IMG/VR virus record: IMGVR_UViG_3300009481_000010
Span: 62,001 to 126,000 of that record
Direction: 5' to 3' (one strand)
DNA: 64,000 nt
From: a virus
The notes under the pieces were generated by a model that was given only the letters and a program-made list of their open reading frames with translations, made no database searches and had not been told where the DNA came from. Shown here piece by piece: positions 24,896 to 36,000 of the stretch (its first letter is position 1; every line of letters begins with the position of its first letter). Made by a program: the position numbers and the translations under genes.

Positions 24896-25302
24896 AGACT
24901 GTATGGATCAAAAATAGTTGATACATTGTAAGTTGAAATGTATGGGATTTTGGCAGCCGTACCCCCAACCCCACTTTGAAAATGAATGTATGAATTGAAT
25001 GTAGTAAAGTCATCGATAGTGTCAAATTCCCCACTATTAGCATTAGAGAATCTACTACTGAGATCCTCCATATTGAAAATACCACTCTTATCCGCTACTG
25101 TCCCGTCTGCTCCGTATGTAGCTAATGCCGCACCACTGGGATCAAATGTATCCGTGCTAGGATAGGTAGCATTGATTCCAGACGTACCGTTATACTCATG
25201 ACTCTGTGAGAAGTCATAGAAGTTAGCTTCACCGCTTGGGAAAACCGCTCCGCTGGGAAGGGCCTTCTGACCGCTGGTTAATGGTTCGTTTGTTAATGGC
25301 AT
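24892..25302 (-). CDS. Small tail-associated protein
   Basis: This is a 136-residue, Ser/Gly/Ala-rich protein without a recognised domain (begins MPLTNEPLTSGQKALPSGAV). It is preceded by a 63-base gap whose - strand holds AAGTATAGTACA, a weak variant of the GTGTATAATA element, and by GAGAATATG before the start. It lies between two large tail proteins and is likely a structural or assembly component. Confidence 0.6.
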   Translation of the reverse strand: MPLTNEPLTSGQKALPSGAVFPSGEANFYDFSQSHEYNGTSGINATYPSTDTFDPSGAALATYGADGTVADKSGIFNMEDLSSRFSNANSGEFDTIDDFTTFNSYIHFQSGVGGTAAKIPYISTYNVSTIFDPYSL

Positions 25303-25365
25303 ATCATATTCTCAATGTACTATACTTTGAACAATAAGACCCCTTAATGCTCAATCTATAAGACA

Positions 25366-27069
25366 TTACTTGTCTAGTTCGTAAGTCCATGTCAAGTTAA
25401 AACTATAAGCACCAGTCTTAGGATTCCAGTTCTCCGTAGGTGGAGATAGGAAATACTTCACTACCCCGGGTTCCCCCTGTGGGGATAGTTCCTTGATTAA
25501 GTTCGCGATTTGTGTAGCAGTAGGCTCAATAACACTCGGCTTCTTAAGAAGAAGAGGATTACGGCCACTACCATAAGGGATTTTGGTGTAGTCCATAACA
25601 AGGTTAAGAGCTAAGTCTCTCCTGTACTCTGTTCTACCACCAATGTACTGCAATACAGGTCCAGTCTTTCTACCAATAACAGGAATGGTAGCAAACACAT
25701 CCCCTGGGTATGTATCGTTGATTTGTAAGTCTTCAGCCAAAACACCAGATATGATATTCGTAGGGCGATTGTTGAAGGTCGCACTATAGGTAATCTCACC
25801 CGTATACTTATTGGTGGCTACTGTTAGTGTAATAGGTTGTGAATTCAACTGTACGGCGACTAGATTGTCAGCACGCTTGAAGATATCACTAGTAAGACCA
25901 AAGGAACCACTATTGGAAACGGCGTTGTACTTACCCTGTGCATTATCATAGGCGGAAACTCCACCAGGACCATATCCACTTGGAGATATAGAGGTAAGGC
26001 CCCTAATTACTCCCTCGATGGACACGTTAACAAATGACTCACTATTAGAGGATGAGGTACTAGAGTTGTAGTTCTCATACGCATTACCACTAGCTATCAA
26101 CCAAGTCTCGCTAATGGAGTATGTACCGTTAGCTTCCCCTATCTGCTCTGAACGAACATGATTGAAGCCGCCGTAGGAATCAATAAGGTTGATAGTACCA
26201 CTACCGATAATACCATTAACGTTTGGATAGTCACTAACATTCTCGGCCATTCTGTTTTGAACAAACTTACGGGCCTCTTTCCATGCGGTCAAGGTACCAC
26301 TAGGTGTGTGGTGAGTCTTACCGGTCGCCGTTACATTATGTGTGATACGATAAGAACGAGGATAGTCCGGCGTTTCACCAAGACTATCATCAACCTCAAT
26401 AGACCAGTCCTCGTCGTAGTCCTGAATGAACGCACCACTCAGAGAACCAATAAGTGTAGACTCCGTAATCCCCGTATATACTTCACCGCCAGCTATAAGC
26501 GTACCTTCATCGTCAACTGTAAGGGCGTCGTCTGACTGACCAAACAGAATAGTATCACACTCCAGTGTAATAGTAAAGTCGCACTTATCAACCCATATAC
26601 CATCTTGGAATTGTATTTCATCTATTAGTCTAGGATAACATACAAAACTAGGGGAGTCATTAGTCCAGTCAGTAACTTCCATACGCTGACCGTCCTTAGC
26701 AAACAATGCTCGTAATGCACGTTGTTTACTGGACATAGCGGCAGAAGCTACGTTCAGGTCTACCTGCTGTTTTGGTGGTTTGTTACCAAGTGTATGAGAT
26801 TCTGTACTATCAAAGGAATCATACGGACCTACAAAAGTAGTTGGATCGGTTCCGTAAAATGGGTATAGGGCGGGTACACCAACATGGTTTGTTGCATATG
26901 GTGTACCTTGATCTACTAATAGAGTACCTGTTAGCGTAAGTACATAGGTTACGCCAAATGGTACGCCCGCACCATCCTTTAGAATGGTAGAACTAAGATT
27001 AACCAATGGGGTGGGCCTTATGGTACACTCCTGGTTAGGATCGTTCTGAAATCTTATTCGAATTGGCAT
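25366..27069 (-). CDS. Tail/baseplate protein (567 aa)
   Basis: The protein is beta-rich from the start (MPIRIRFQNDPNQECTIRPT). It contains YRITHNVTATGKTHHTPSG, a helix AWKEARKFVQNRM and ISETWLIASGNAYENYNSST, then VNVSIEGVIRGL. The last pattern recurs in structural proteins next to giant tail proteins of aquatic siphoviruses. It sits between the 3817-residue protein and the hub and is probably a distal tail or baseplate ring component. No enzymatic motif is visible. Confidence 0.6.
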   Translation of the reverse strand: MPIRIRFQNDPNQECTIRPTPLVNLSSTILKDGAGVPFGVTYVLTLTGTLLVDQGTPYATNHVGVPALYPFYGTDPTTFVGPYDSFDSTESHTLGNKPPKQQVDLNVASAAMSSKQRALRALFAKDGQRMEVTDWTNDSPSFVCYPRLIDEIQFQDGIWVDKCDFTITLECDTILFGQSDDALTVDDEGTLIAGGEVYTGITESTLIGSLSGAFIQDYDEDWSIEVDDSLGETPDYPRSYRITHNVTATGKTHHTPSGTLTAWKEARKFVQNRMAENVSDYPNVNGIIGSGTINLIDSYGGFNHVRSEQIGEANGTYSISETWLIASGNAYENYNSSTSSSNSESFVNVSIEGVIRGLTSISPSGYGPGGVSAYDNAQGKYNAVSNSGSFGLTSDIFKRADNLVAVQLNSQPITLTVATNKYTGEITYSATFNNRPTNIISGVLAEDLQINDTYPGDVFATIPVIGRKTGPVLQYIGGRTEYRRDLALNLVMDYTKIPYGSGRNPLLLKKPSVIEPTATQIANLIKELSPQGEPGVVKYFLSPPTENWNPKTGAYSFNLTWTYELDK

Positions 27070-30000
27070 TATCTACCTCTTACTCTAATTGGAAGACTAT
27101 CAGTGGTCTGAATTGTACCACTAATGAAGACATTCATCTGTTCGCTACCACTGGCTGGAAGCTTACCAGATACCATCAAGGTCAGAGGATTGTTTCCGCT
27201 TCCTACATTGATCTGGTGCCATGCGGTTGTTGTCAAACCTACACTATTATACACTATTGCACTGTCTGGACCCAGAATTGCCAGGTTCATTTGACCGCTC
27301 ATTTCAACTGGCTTACCCGATGTAAGCAGAGACAGTTGTGCTGTGACCTGAGTGCCGTCCAGTATTTCTCCAATTACGGATTCGACATACGGCCTGTGAG
27401 CTATAAAACCTTTAGTTGCAGGGTCAAATCCGCTCACCTCAATGAAGATATCGCCGTTGATATTGGAGAATACGATACCGCTGGTCTGGAAGGTCTGAGA
27501 TCCACCAGAAGTATTCTGATATACTCTCTGGGTTATCTTATTCTGACCATTATCTGCTCTATCACCAAATACTTCAGCCTCAATCCAACCACCAGAGTTA
27601 GGGATAGCAGGAACCTGATCTCTCAGCATAGCATCAAAGACATAGGATGCACCAGCATTACCTAGCGGCTGTGTACTGGTATGATTACCACTTAGGGCAT
27701 ACTTATGACTCTGAGCACCGATAGCAAGAGTATAGTCACCATCGCCACGTCTAGCTCTATCAAGGTATACGGACTTACCAAAGAAGTCATTCTCTGTACC
27801 ACTTAGGGATGCAGGACCAGTATTACGGGCTGCATAACCCTGAGCATTTAGTTTCTCAGCGAATCTCCATTCCTTAGCTCTATTCTGCCAGTCATACATT
27901 GTACGGCGATAGGTATACACAGTACCGCCGTTTAGAACCATAGTTCCACTATTACCACCAAACAGGTCAATTCTCACACCAGAGTCACCAAGATCGAAGT
28001 AATCATGTGTCATGATATCGAACTCAGCATTAAACTCTTTGCGTAGGAATGCACCACTATTGTATAGGTACTGGTGGGCGGTTCCATAGTCGTGGTTTGG
28101 AGCACCGATAGCTACCATGTCGGCATCCATACTTACGGAGTGACCGAACTGGTCAGTTAGTAGACCATAGTTCAGACAGAAGTCGCCGTCATTGTAATGT
28201 GGTCCCTTCTCATTAGTAATATCAGAAATGGTAGCACCATCCACACCAGTGTGAATACTAGATGGCTTGATCTTCTGCTTGTAGTCCCAGTCTCCTGCGT
28301 CAGAACGCTCGTAGAAGTATACAGCACCAGCACCGCCGTTACCACTTAGGTCCATGATACCTGTACCACTAGCAATAACCTGATCCCAGCTAACTTCACC
28401 ACTACCACCAAAGGCAGAGAACGGAGTACCAACCATAATGGTACCCTTATGGAAACTGATAGAGTAACCGAATAGGTCACCTGGGTAACCAGAGAAGTAA
28501 ACATCCAGGTCTAGATAATCTCTACCGGTCTGCTTCATAATCTCAGGAGCACCGCCACCGATACCAGCGTCCACATAAATTGTACCATCTACAGTACCAC
28601 TCATACGCGGGAATGGACCCCAAGCAGGAATGGTAGTATCACCAAAGTCTTCAACGGCATTCTTTATTGCTAAAGGATCTTTTGGATCTGGTAGTCTCAC
28701 TACATCTGCTGGAAGATAGGTATCTTCATTATCTACAAACGCAGACGGCAGTTTTGGACTAGTATTAGAGAACCTATTTGTGTTACCAGCTAGGTTTGAT
28801 ACTGAATAGTACTTGGCTGGACTACCACGCTCTGGAGAACGTAGCTTAGCGGTCTCTTCAAACCTTCTCTCACCATCACCAGACGCTGGACTAGGTGGAT
28901 ACAGGCTTCTAATAAATCTCTGGTTCTCACTACTTGCATCGTTTCTGTAGTACGGGTTCTTACCCTGAATCATAGAAGAGTCAGAAATCAGAACGATCTT
29001 AGATCTGTTATTACCATTAAGGCCAGAAGAGAAGCTTTCGATTTCTTCAGCAACTACAACCGGGCCATCTTCAATCCACTGACCGCCCTTAGCACAACCG
29101 TATGCACAATACTTATCGTTAAGAGTAAGAATCGGACGAGAGTAACCTGGGATGGTAATCTCTTGTTCTGGGTTCTCCCAGTACACATAAGTGATGATAT
29201 CCTCGATCCACTTCTGATAACATGTGGTCTCAACGGCGGTACGTTCTACAATTGGTACTAGTACACCAGATACAGATAGGATACGACTGGTACGTGGAAT
29301 ATTCGCACCACCCATTTCGGATAGACTAATGTTGTTATGAGTAGTTCTGAATTTGAATGGAAGCTCACTATCAGTAGCCTTAACGGTCATAGCCGTTGTC
29401 TCTACTGTGTAGGTAGCTGATTTTTGAATAGAGAGACCAGCGGCACCAGTACTAGAGTTTTCATTTCTAGTTGCGTTCTGTAAGAAGAATGTAGAATCGA
29501 ACTTGTCATCAATGTTTTCAGAAACATAGTTAATGTAGACTCTATAACCAGAACCTTCCTGAGCAGGAAATACGCCTGTACTTTCAGCATCGAGACGCCA
29601 TCTTTGCTCTGGTACATTCCAGTAATTCTCCCAGATCTCGTCATTGTAATAAACAACGCGATTGGTTCTAGCACCCTTGTTAATTGGAATGTATCTATTA
29701 CCGTTAAAGTCTATAGACTCAACAGTAGTGCTACAATAAGAACCACAGAAGTTACTGGAGCTATCCCAACCATAACCAAGATCACAACCAGTGAGAGCTT
29801 CTATACCACCAAGTTGCTGTCCACCTCGATCAATATCATGCTTAGACTGAGATAGGTACTCACCTTCGCTATTAGAATACCAAGGCTTACTGTTAAGACC
29901 AAGCTCATCGCAAAGATAAGTAACATTAAATGCTCTCTCTTGTGAGTTATCATAAGTGATCACCAATTTCTTATTACCGGTCTTTAACCAGTTCTTTAGA

Positions 30001-33000
30001 AGAGTGACTTCAAATTCACTAGGCTTACCTGTTGGGTTTGCGATCCATACAACGTTAGTATAAACATCAATTTCTTCACCGGGAATGTATGTAACATTCT
30101 CCGTATGTCCTTGACCGTAACTATCCAAAGCTTGTGTAACTGCTGATCCCGAGTATGCATCCTCAAAAGATGTACGGCCAGTCCAACCACCAATCTGAAT
30201 AACTGACCCATTACCATTCTCACCACAATCTATCATGATAAGATTATTGATGAAGTAGATGTTCTGGTCATTGTTAGAAGTAGCCTTGTTTGTGTAACCC
30301 AGGTTATCTTCGTCTTCAAATGTAGGGTCAGCCATTAGGTATACAACGGAGCCTGTATCAGTATCCGTATCTTCATCATAGTACAGTTCTTCGGTGATAA
30401 CATCAGAAATGTTAGACACTTTTCTGGTGTCCTGTACTGGTGGAAGAAAGAAGCTATCTCCAGTAGCCTGTAGGATAGGATCTCTACCATTGATACCACT
30501 TGGATCAAAGAATGTACCAGCATCGAAAGATGTAAAGATACCACTTGGATCTCCGCTTGGATATCCTTCAGGATCTGCTATTAGGAAGAAGCCTACTTGA
30601 TCAGTAATATTCGGTTCATCAAAGTCAAGATACGTACTGTAAATAGTTTCACAAACCTCCTCGTATACAGGGGTAATAAACTGGTTGTAACCACTGGTAG
30701 CAGGAATGATATAGCTTGATGGTGGAATATGCTCAGCCGCCGTTAGAATAGGAGTAGGCTGATAGCTAGGTCTGTTAATTGGAGCACTTGGTGGTGCATC
30801 ACATGTATCAGAAGGATTACTTGCTCCGAACATACGAGGCCAGTTTTCCTTGTACTTAACAATAAACACCTTGTTACCAACCGTCTTAGTACATTCCTTA
30901 TTCCACTGAGCACGAAGGTCGCCGTCATGCTTCAGAGGCATTTCACAGCGACTGTTAATGTTGTCGCATGGGGAAGATGAGTTGAAAGTTTCCTTGTTGT
31001 AAGTTGATAAATCAATACGAATATCAGCAACACCGTTAGCAAATATAGATCCAGTATTCACATAAGTAGTATTACTGTATGCTGGTCTAAACGCCCTAAC
31101 AACATTGTACTTATCTGCATCCACATCTGCGGTTGTCAACGGAGCCGGTAGAGACTCATACTTAGTACGGGCTGGGTGTAGACGCATTCTGGAATCAAGC
31201 TTCTCAAGAATCGTGTTAACGATATCATTGGAGTCTTTGTAGATACCACCGTCTTCCCAGGTTGGGTCATTACCAACAAGCACAAGTGTACGGTCTCCTA
31301 GAGACATCCAGTCTTTGATGTTATCAATAACCTCGTCAGAAGACGCATCTAGTTCTGGGGTAATAATGAACGCAAGACCAGCGTGCTGAGGAATATCAAG
31401 AGCCTCGAATTCCATTCTGGTGAAGTCAATATTATCAGGGGCGAAGTACAGACCCATCTGGTCATAGTATCCCTGCCCTACAAGATCTGGGTTAGCAGTT
31501 CTGTCAAGGTTACCGAACTTGTAGTATTCAACCGCACCGCTATGTGGGTAATACTTACGAGATTCGAATACACGTACCGCTCCCGCATTGGTATAAGAGG
31601 CCCATGTATCATAGCCCTTAAACCATACGTTTGTGTCATCGTACTTGTTGAATGAGTCAGTAGGAGCACCGAACGCAACAGTATCGCCGTCCTCAGAAAC
31701 CGCCGTACTAAATCCAATTCTAGATGAACCAGCGTATTCATCTGGGATAAACTTCCAGGTTCCCACATAAGGAATGTTTCCATACCCGTATGAGTAAATG
31801 GACTGGTAAGGCTCAATAATACCTGCATTACCCCAGTACAGTTCATCTGTTCTAAAGAAGAACTTATCTGAAGTAGATAGCTCGTGGTAGACCTGTCTCT
31901 GTGCAACATTAGCACCTGAGTCAGCTACAAGCTGGTTATAACGGGCCAGTCTATCTGTTTTGCTTCTGTAAGTTAACCATGATTTCAGACCATTGTACAT
32001 TCTAGTGGTTTCGGAAGTGTTCTTCTCGAAGACTTCGAATGGAGTAGAAGAATACGGCGACCCAATAGCTAGAACTTCACCATCCTGGCTGATAGATACA
32101 GAGTGACCAAATCGGTCATTGTGCTGTACTCCATAACCGGCATAGTGTTGCTCAGCACCGTCATTAGTATAGCCAGCACTAACCAATCTTTCACTACCAG
32201 ATTTAATCTCTTGAACAAGGTTCCAATTACCAGATTCTTTTTCGAACACATATGCTCTACCACCGGAAGGGGCAGGAATCTGGAATTGGTATGCGTTACT
32301 ATTAGCCCACTGCTGACCAATACCAGAGGTAATGTAGAACAGAGCGTCGTTAGTCTGTAGATTACCAGTAGTTAGAGTTTGGTTTAGTAGATTAACAGTT
32401 GATGCACCCCATGATTCAGATGGAGCACTAATCTGGTTGATGTACCCACTCTGAGCAGACAAATCAGTAGGATTTATAACCCCGCTATCGTATGCATATG
32501 TCTCATAGAAGTTCTTTAGTCTATCAACAACAGGGGAGAACGCCGCAGTATTCTTGGTAGACGGAGAGTTGTCCGTAAAGATACCAATGATAGGCGGAAT
32601 ATTACTGTGAGGCTTAGCTGTGTTCCTGGTAATGGAACTAAGGAATGCACCCTCAACACCACTAGCCATTTCATTTTCAATTTCTGCTTCACTGATCTCA
32701 GCTTTAAGATCGATATCATCCAGTCTGTTAATGTATACGTGATGGAACCAATCAAACTCACTTTCAATAAGCGGAGTTGTTTGGTCACTGAATACAAGCT
32801 GACAAACTATCAAATTGATATCAAGTCTAGGCTGGAACTCACTAGCACCTGCATTCCACGGAGCAGAGAAGTATCTGTATAGAACATCGTACTTATTAGC
32901 GGTGTTTGCGATGTTACCGATTGCAGCTTCATCATATGTGAATTTATCAGTAAACACAACCATTGTAACCGGGATACCAGAAGATGTGATTTCTTCAAAG

Positions 33001-36000
33001 TCTCTGTTCCAGCTAGCACCTGGGGCACCGACAACGATTACTTCGTTACCACTGTTAGCAACATCGATAGAGTGACCGAACTCACGGCCCTCCATACCTA
33101 CATTCCACCTATACCCGGAAACACAGAACTCTGGATTACCGGTATCTGGGTAGCAAATTAGATTAGCAATAGTCGCACTTGAGAAGTCACGGCGATATCC
33201 ACTTGGTAGCAATAGCTGTTCTTCAAATGCCCATGCGGCCTGCTCACCAGGAATATCAGCACCACGGCGGTATAGGAACACAGAACCGGCATTATTGATA
33301 GCTTCACCAGAACTATCTGGGATAGTTAGGAACGGAGCACCAACGGCCATTAGGTCGCCTCTTACGGCGACTGCCTTACCATACTTGTCTCCAGCGTTTC
33401 TGCCGGATGGCTCCATTGTAATAGGGGCATCTGCAACCTGCTTAACAGGATCGTATGTCACGTCATTAGTGATACCATACTCCCACTCTTCAAAGTCGTT
33501 AGGCACCCTGATAGACTCGGTATCGCCGGTCTTAATGGTCATGGTTGCCCAGTACGGAGAGTGCGGTAGTAGCTCGGTGTATTTTCTGATACCGTAGTAG
33601 TTACCACTGTAGCCAGCAAGACCGTTGGTATATGTGGTCTCCCCACGAATAACCCCACCGTCATTACAGGTCTCTGGTCTCCATACAGTATCGTCTGTTA
33701 CGATTTCAGGATCAGTTGCCTTGTCTGGACTATCGCCGTCACAAGAACCGTAGCCAATAGTATCTACACCACGAATCTCGTCACTGGCTGCAAGCTTAGC
33801 GTAATCGTTATCGGTTAGATCGATAGTTGAACCGTAGTTGTTGTTGAACCACCTGAAGTAATCAGAGCCAACACCGGCCTCACCATAGTTCGCAGCGTAT
33901 AGATTAACCTGACCACTAGACAGTACGCTCTCAATGTTATCGCCGTACAATGTTAGGTTGATGTTCTTAGACACAAACTGTTCGTCGTTTGTGATACTTA
34001 GGTTCATAGAACCGTTGTTGTATCTTGAGAATAGGGCATTCGTACCGATAGCACGCAGGTTCAGGCTCTTGTTATCAGAGCCAGCCTGCGGAATGTTATT
34101 CAATAGGAAGATCGGCATGTTAGAATACAGGCCCTCTGTGCCAATGTCTGATGCATGTGTGAACATATTCAGTAAACCTGCATCTGGCAGATTACCTGAA
34201 TCGCTACTCATGGCGGTCAACGCCATACCTAGATTGTTACCGCTTGCAGAGGTTAATACGCCTTTACCAAATGTGTGTAGGTTGACAGTTCCACTAGATA
34301 CTGTAAATACCGAATCGTTACCATCGATGTGAAGGTTCACTCCACTGATAGTAAGAACTTCTCTGTTCTCAGTGAACAAGTTTAGTTCATCAGGAATGAT
34401 GACCGCACCGCTAGTGGTTAGGTTAAAACCAGATATATTGATGTCAAGCGGGCCGATTGTATACAGGTTTACGTTACCACTGGAGGTTTCCCAAGTGTTA
34501 CGTATGAACATGTTTAGATTCTCGTCAACGACGAATCCACCGCTGGTTGAAATGTTAACCTGGTCGTTATCAGACTGCTTGCTCACATAAGCGTTATCCA
34601 TACGAACATGGGCCGCGTGAATGTCAAGTCTGGATTCAAATCCGTTACCGGATGGGTATGCAAGGTCATACTGTAGGAACATATCATCCACATCCTGAGA
34701 GAAGTATTTCTCACTAAACTCAGAGAGACGTGGTTCAGATGGGAACATCGCCCACTGTTCAGACTCATCGCAGATACTATCGTAGGTGAACTTACTATCT
34801 ACTCTTGTGATACAAGAGGATGGCTCAAGATAATGAATCTCACGGTTGATCAAACCCCAGTTAGGTTCATCAGGAGTCCAGTATGGATCTTTGTTCTTAG
34901 TGTATAGAGACACGATAAGGCGAGGACCAATATCGCCGTTAGGCCATACGATGTTACCACTTGCCTTGTGTTCAAGAATTGTTTCAACTACAAGGGCGTC
35001 TTCTGCAAACTTGTATCCACGAGGAAGGTCTTTAGTTATACGGCGAAGTGTAGAATAGAACGGAGCCTGAGTATCTGATAGGTTGAAGCGTAGGAAGTCA
35101 TTTTCTACCTGTGTATGGTACGCTACTCCGCTATCCACGTTACTTGGCATAGCCAGGTCTGCATTAGTGATATAAGCAGTACCGTCATGCACAAGGTGAA
35201 AGTTGATTAGATCTCGGCCAGTTCTCTTACTGATAATATCAAAGGAACTATCAAACTCACAGAACTTGAATGCTCCGATAGTCCAGTCAAGACGAGTATC
35301 TTCGTCTACGTTCTGCCAGATCTTGTAAGCGTCATTAGTGTAGCTCTCACCAGAGTCCCACCAGAATACTCTATTGTTACCAAGATATGTTTCGGCGTCT
35401 ACCTGCTGAAGTGTCTTATCCGCTCCACTCGGGGTAATGTTTGCTCTTTCTGAAATACCGATCTCAGACACGAACATGTTGAAACCTACACCAGAGCCAG
35501 GGGAATGACCTACTACGAAGTCACTATCCTGTACGTTCATGGTGAACGGAGCACCGCTGTCTCGTAATACGTTCCAGTTAGGCTCAAACTCGTTGTCTGT
35601 GTATAGGTGAAGACCACCAGAGTACGATAGGATAACACTTAGAGGGAACTGGTAATTAGAATAATGGGTGGAGTCCTGAACGGTATGCACAGTACCGGCA
35701 GTGTCTCTAGCGATCCCTCGTAGGTAGCCACTAGCATAATGAAGGGCGAACTCAAGATTATTAGCGGCGTCCCACTTGGAGAACAAACACCCACTGTTCC
35801 AAAGATTGTATCCAACTCCAGACACATTCACATCTGGGCTGAATCTAATATGTGTAGCAAAGGTACCACTGGTACCAATATCACCAAAGTTAATGTATGA
35901 CTGATGTCCCCTTAGACGTACAAAGTTCTTGGAGGCATCCGCAATCTGACCATACAGACTATCGCCGGTAAAGTTACTACCGCCGTTTGATAGGGCTGTC

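Noticed and set aside
27241-27254. Treating the internal GTGTATAATAG as a proven promoter
   Set aside because: It lies within coding sequence 175 bases from the next gene. One copy inside 38 kb of structural genes could be chance, so it is kept only as a low-confidence feature.
27063-27665. 200-codon open frame on the + strand opposite the giant tail gene
   Set aside because: The - strand gene has a continuous domain structure here. The + frame has no family likeness and no clear start signal, so it is treated as a shadow.
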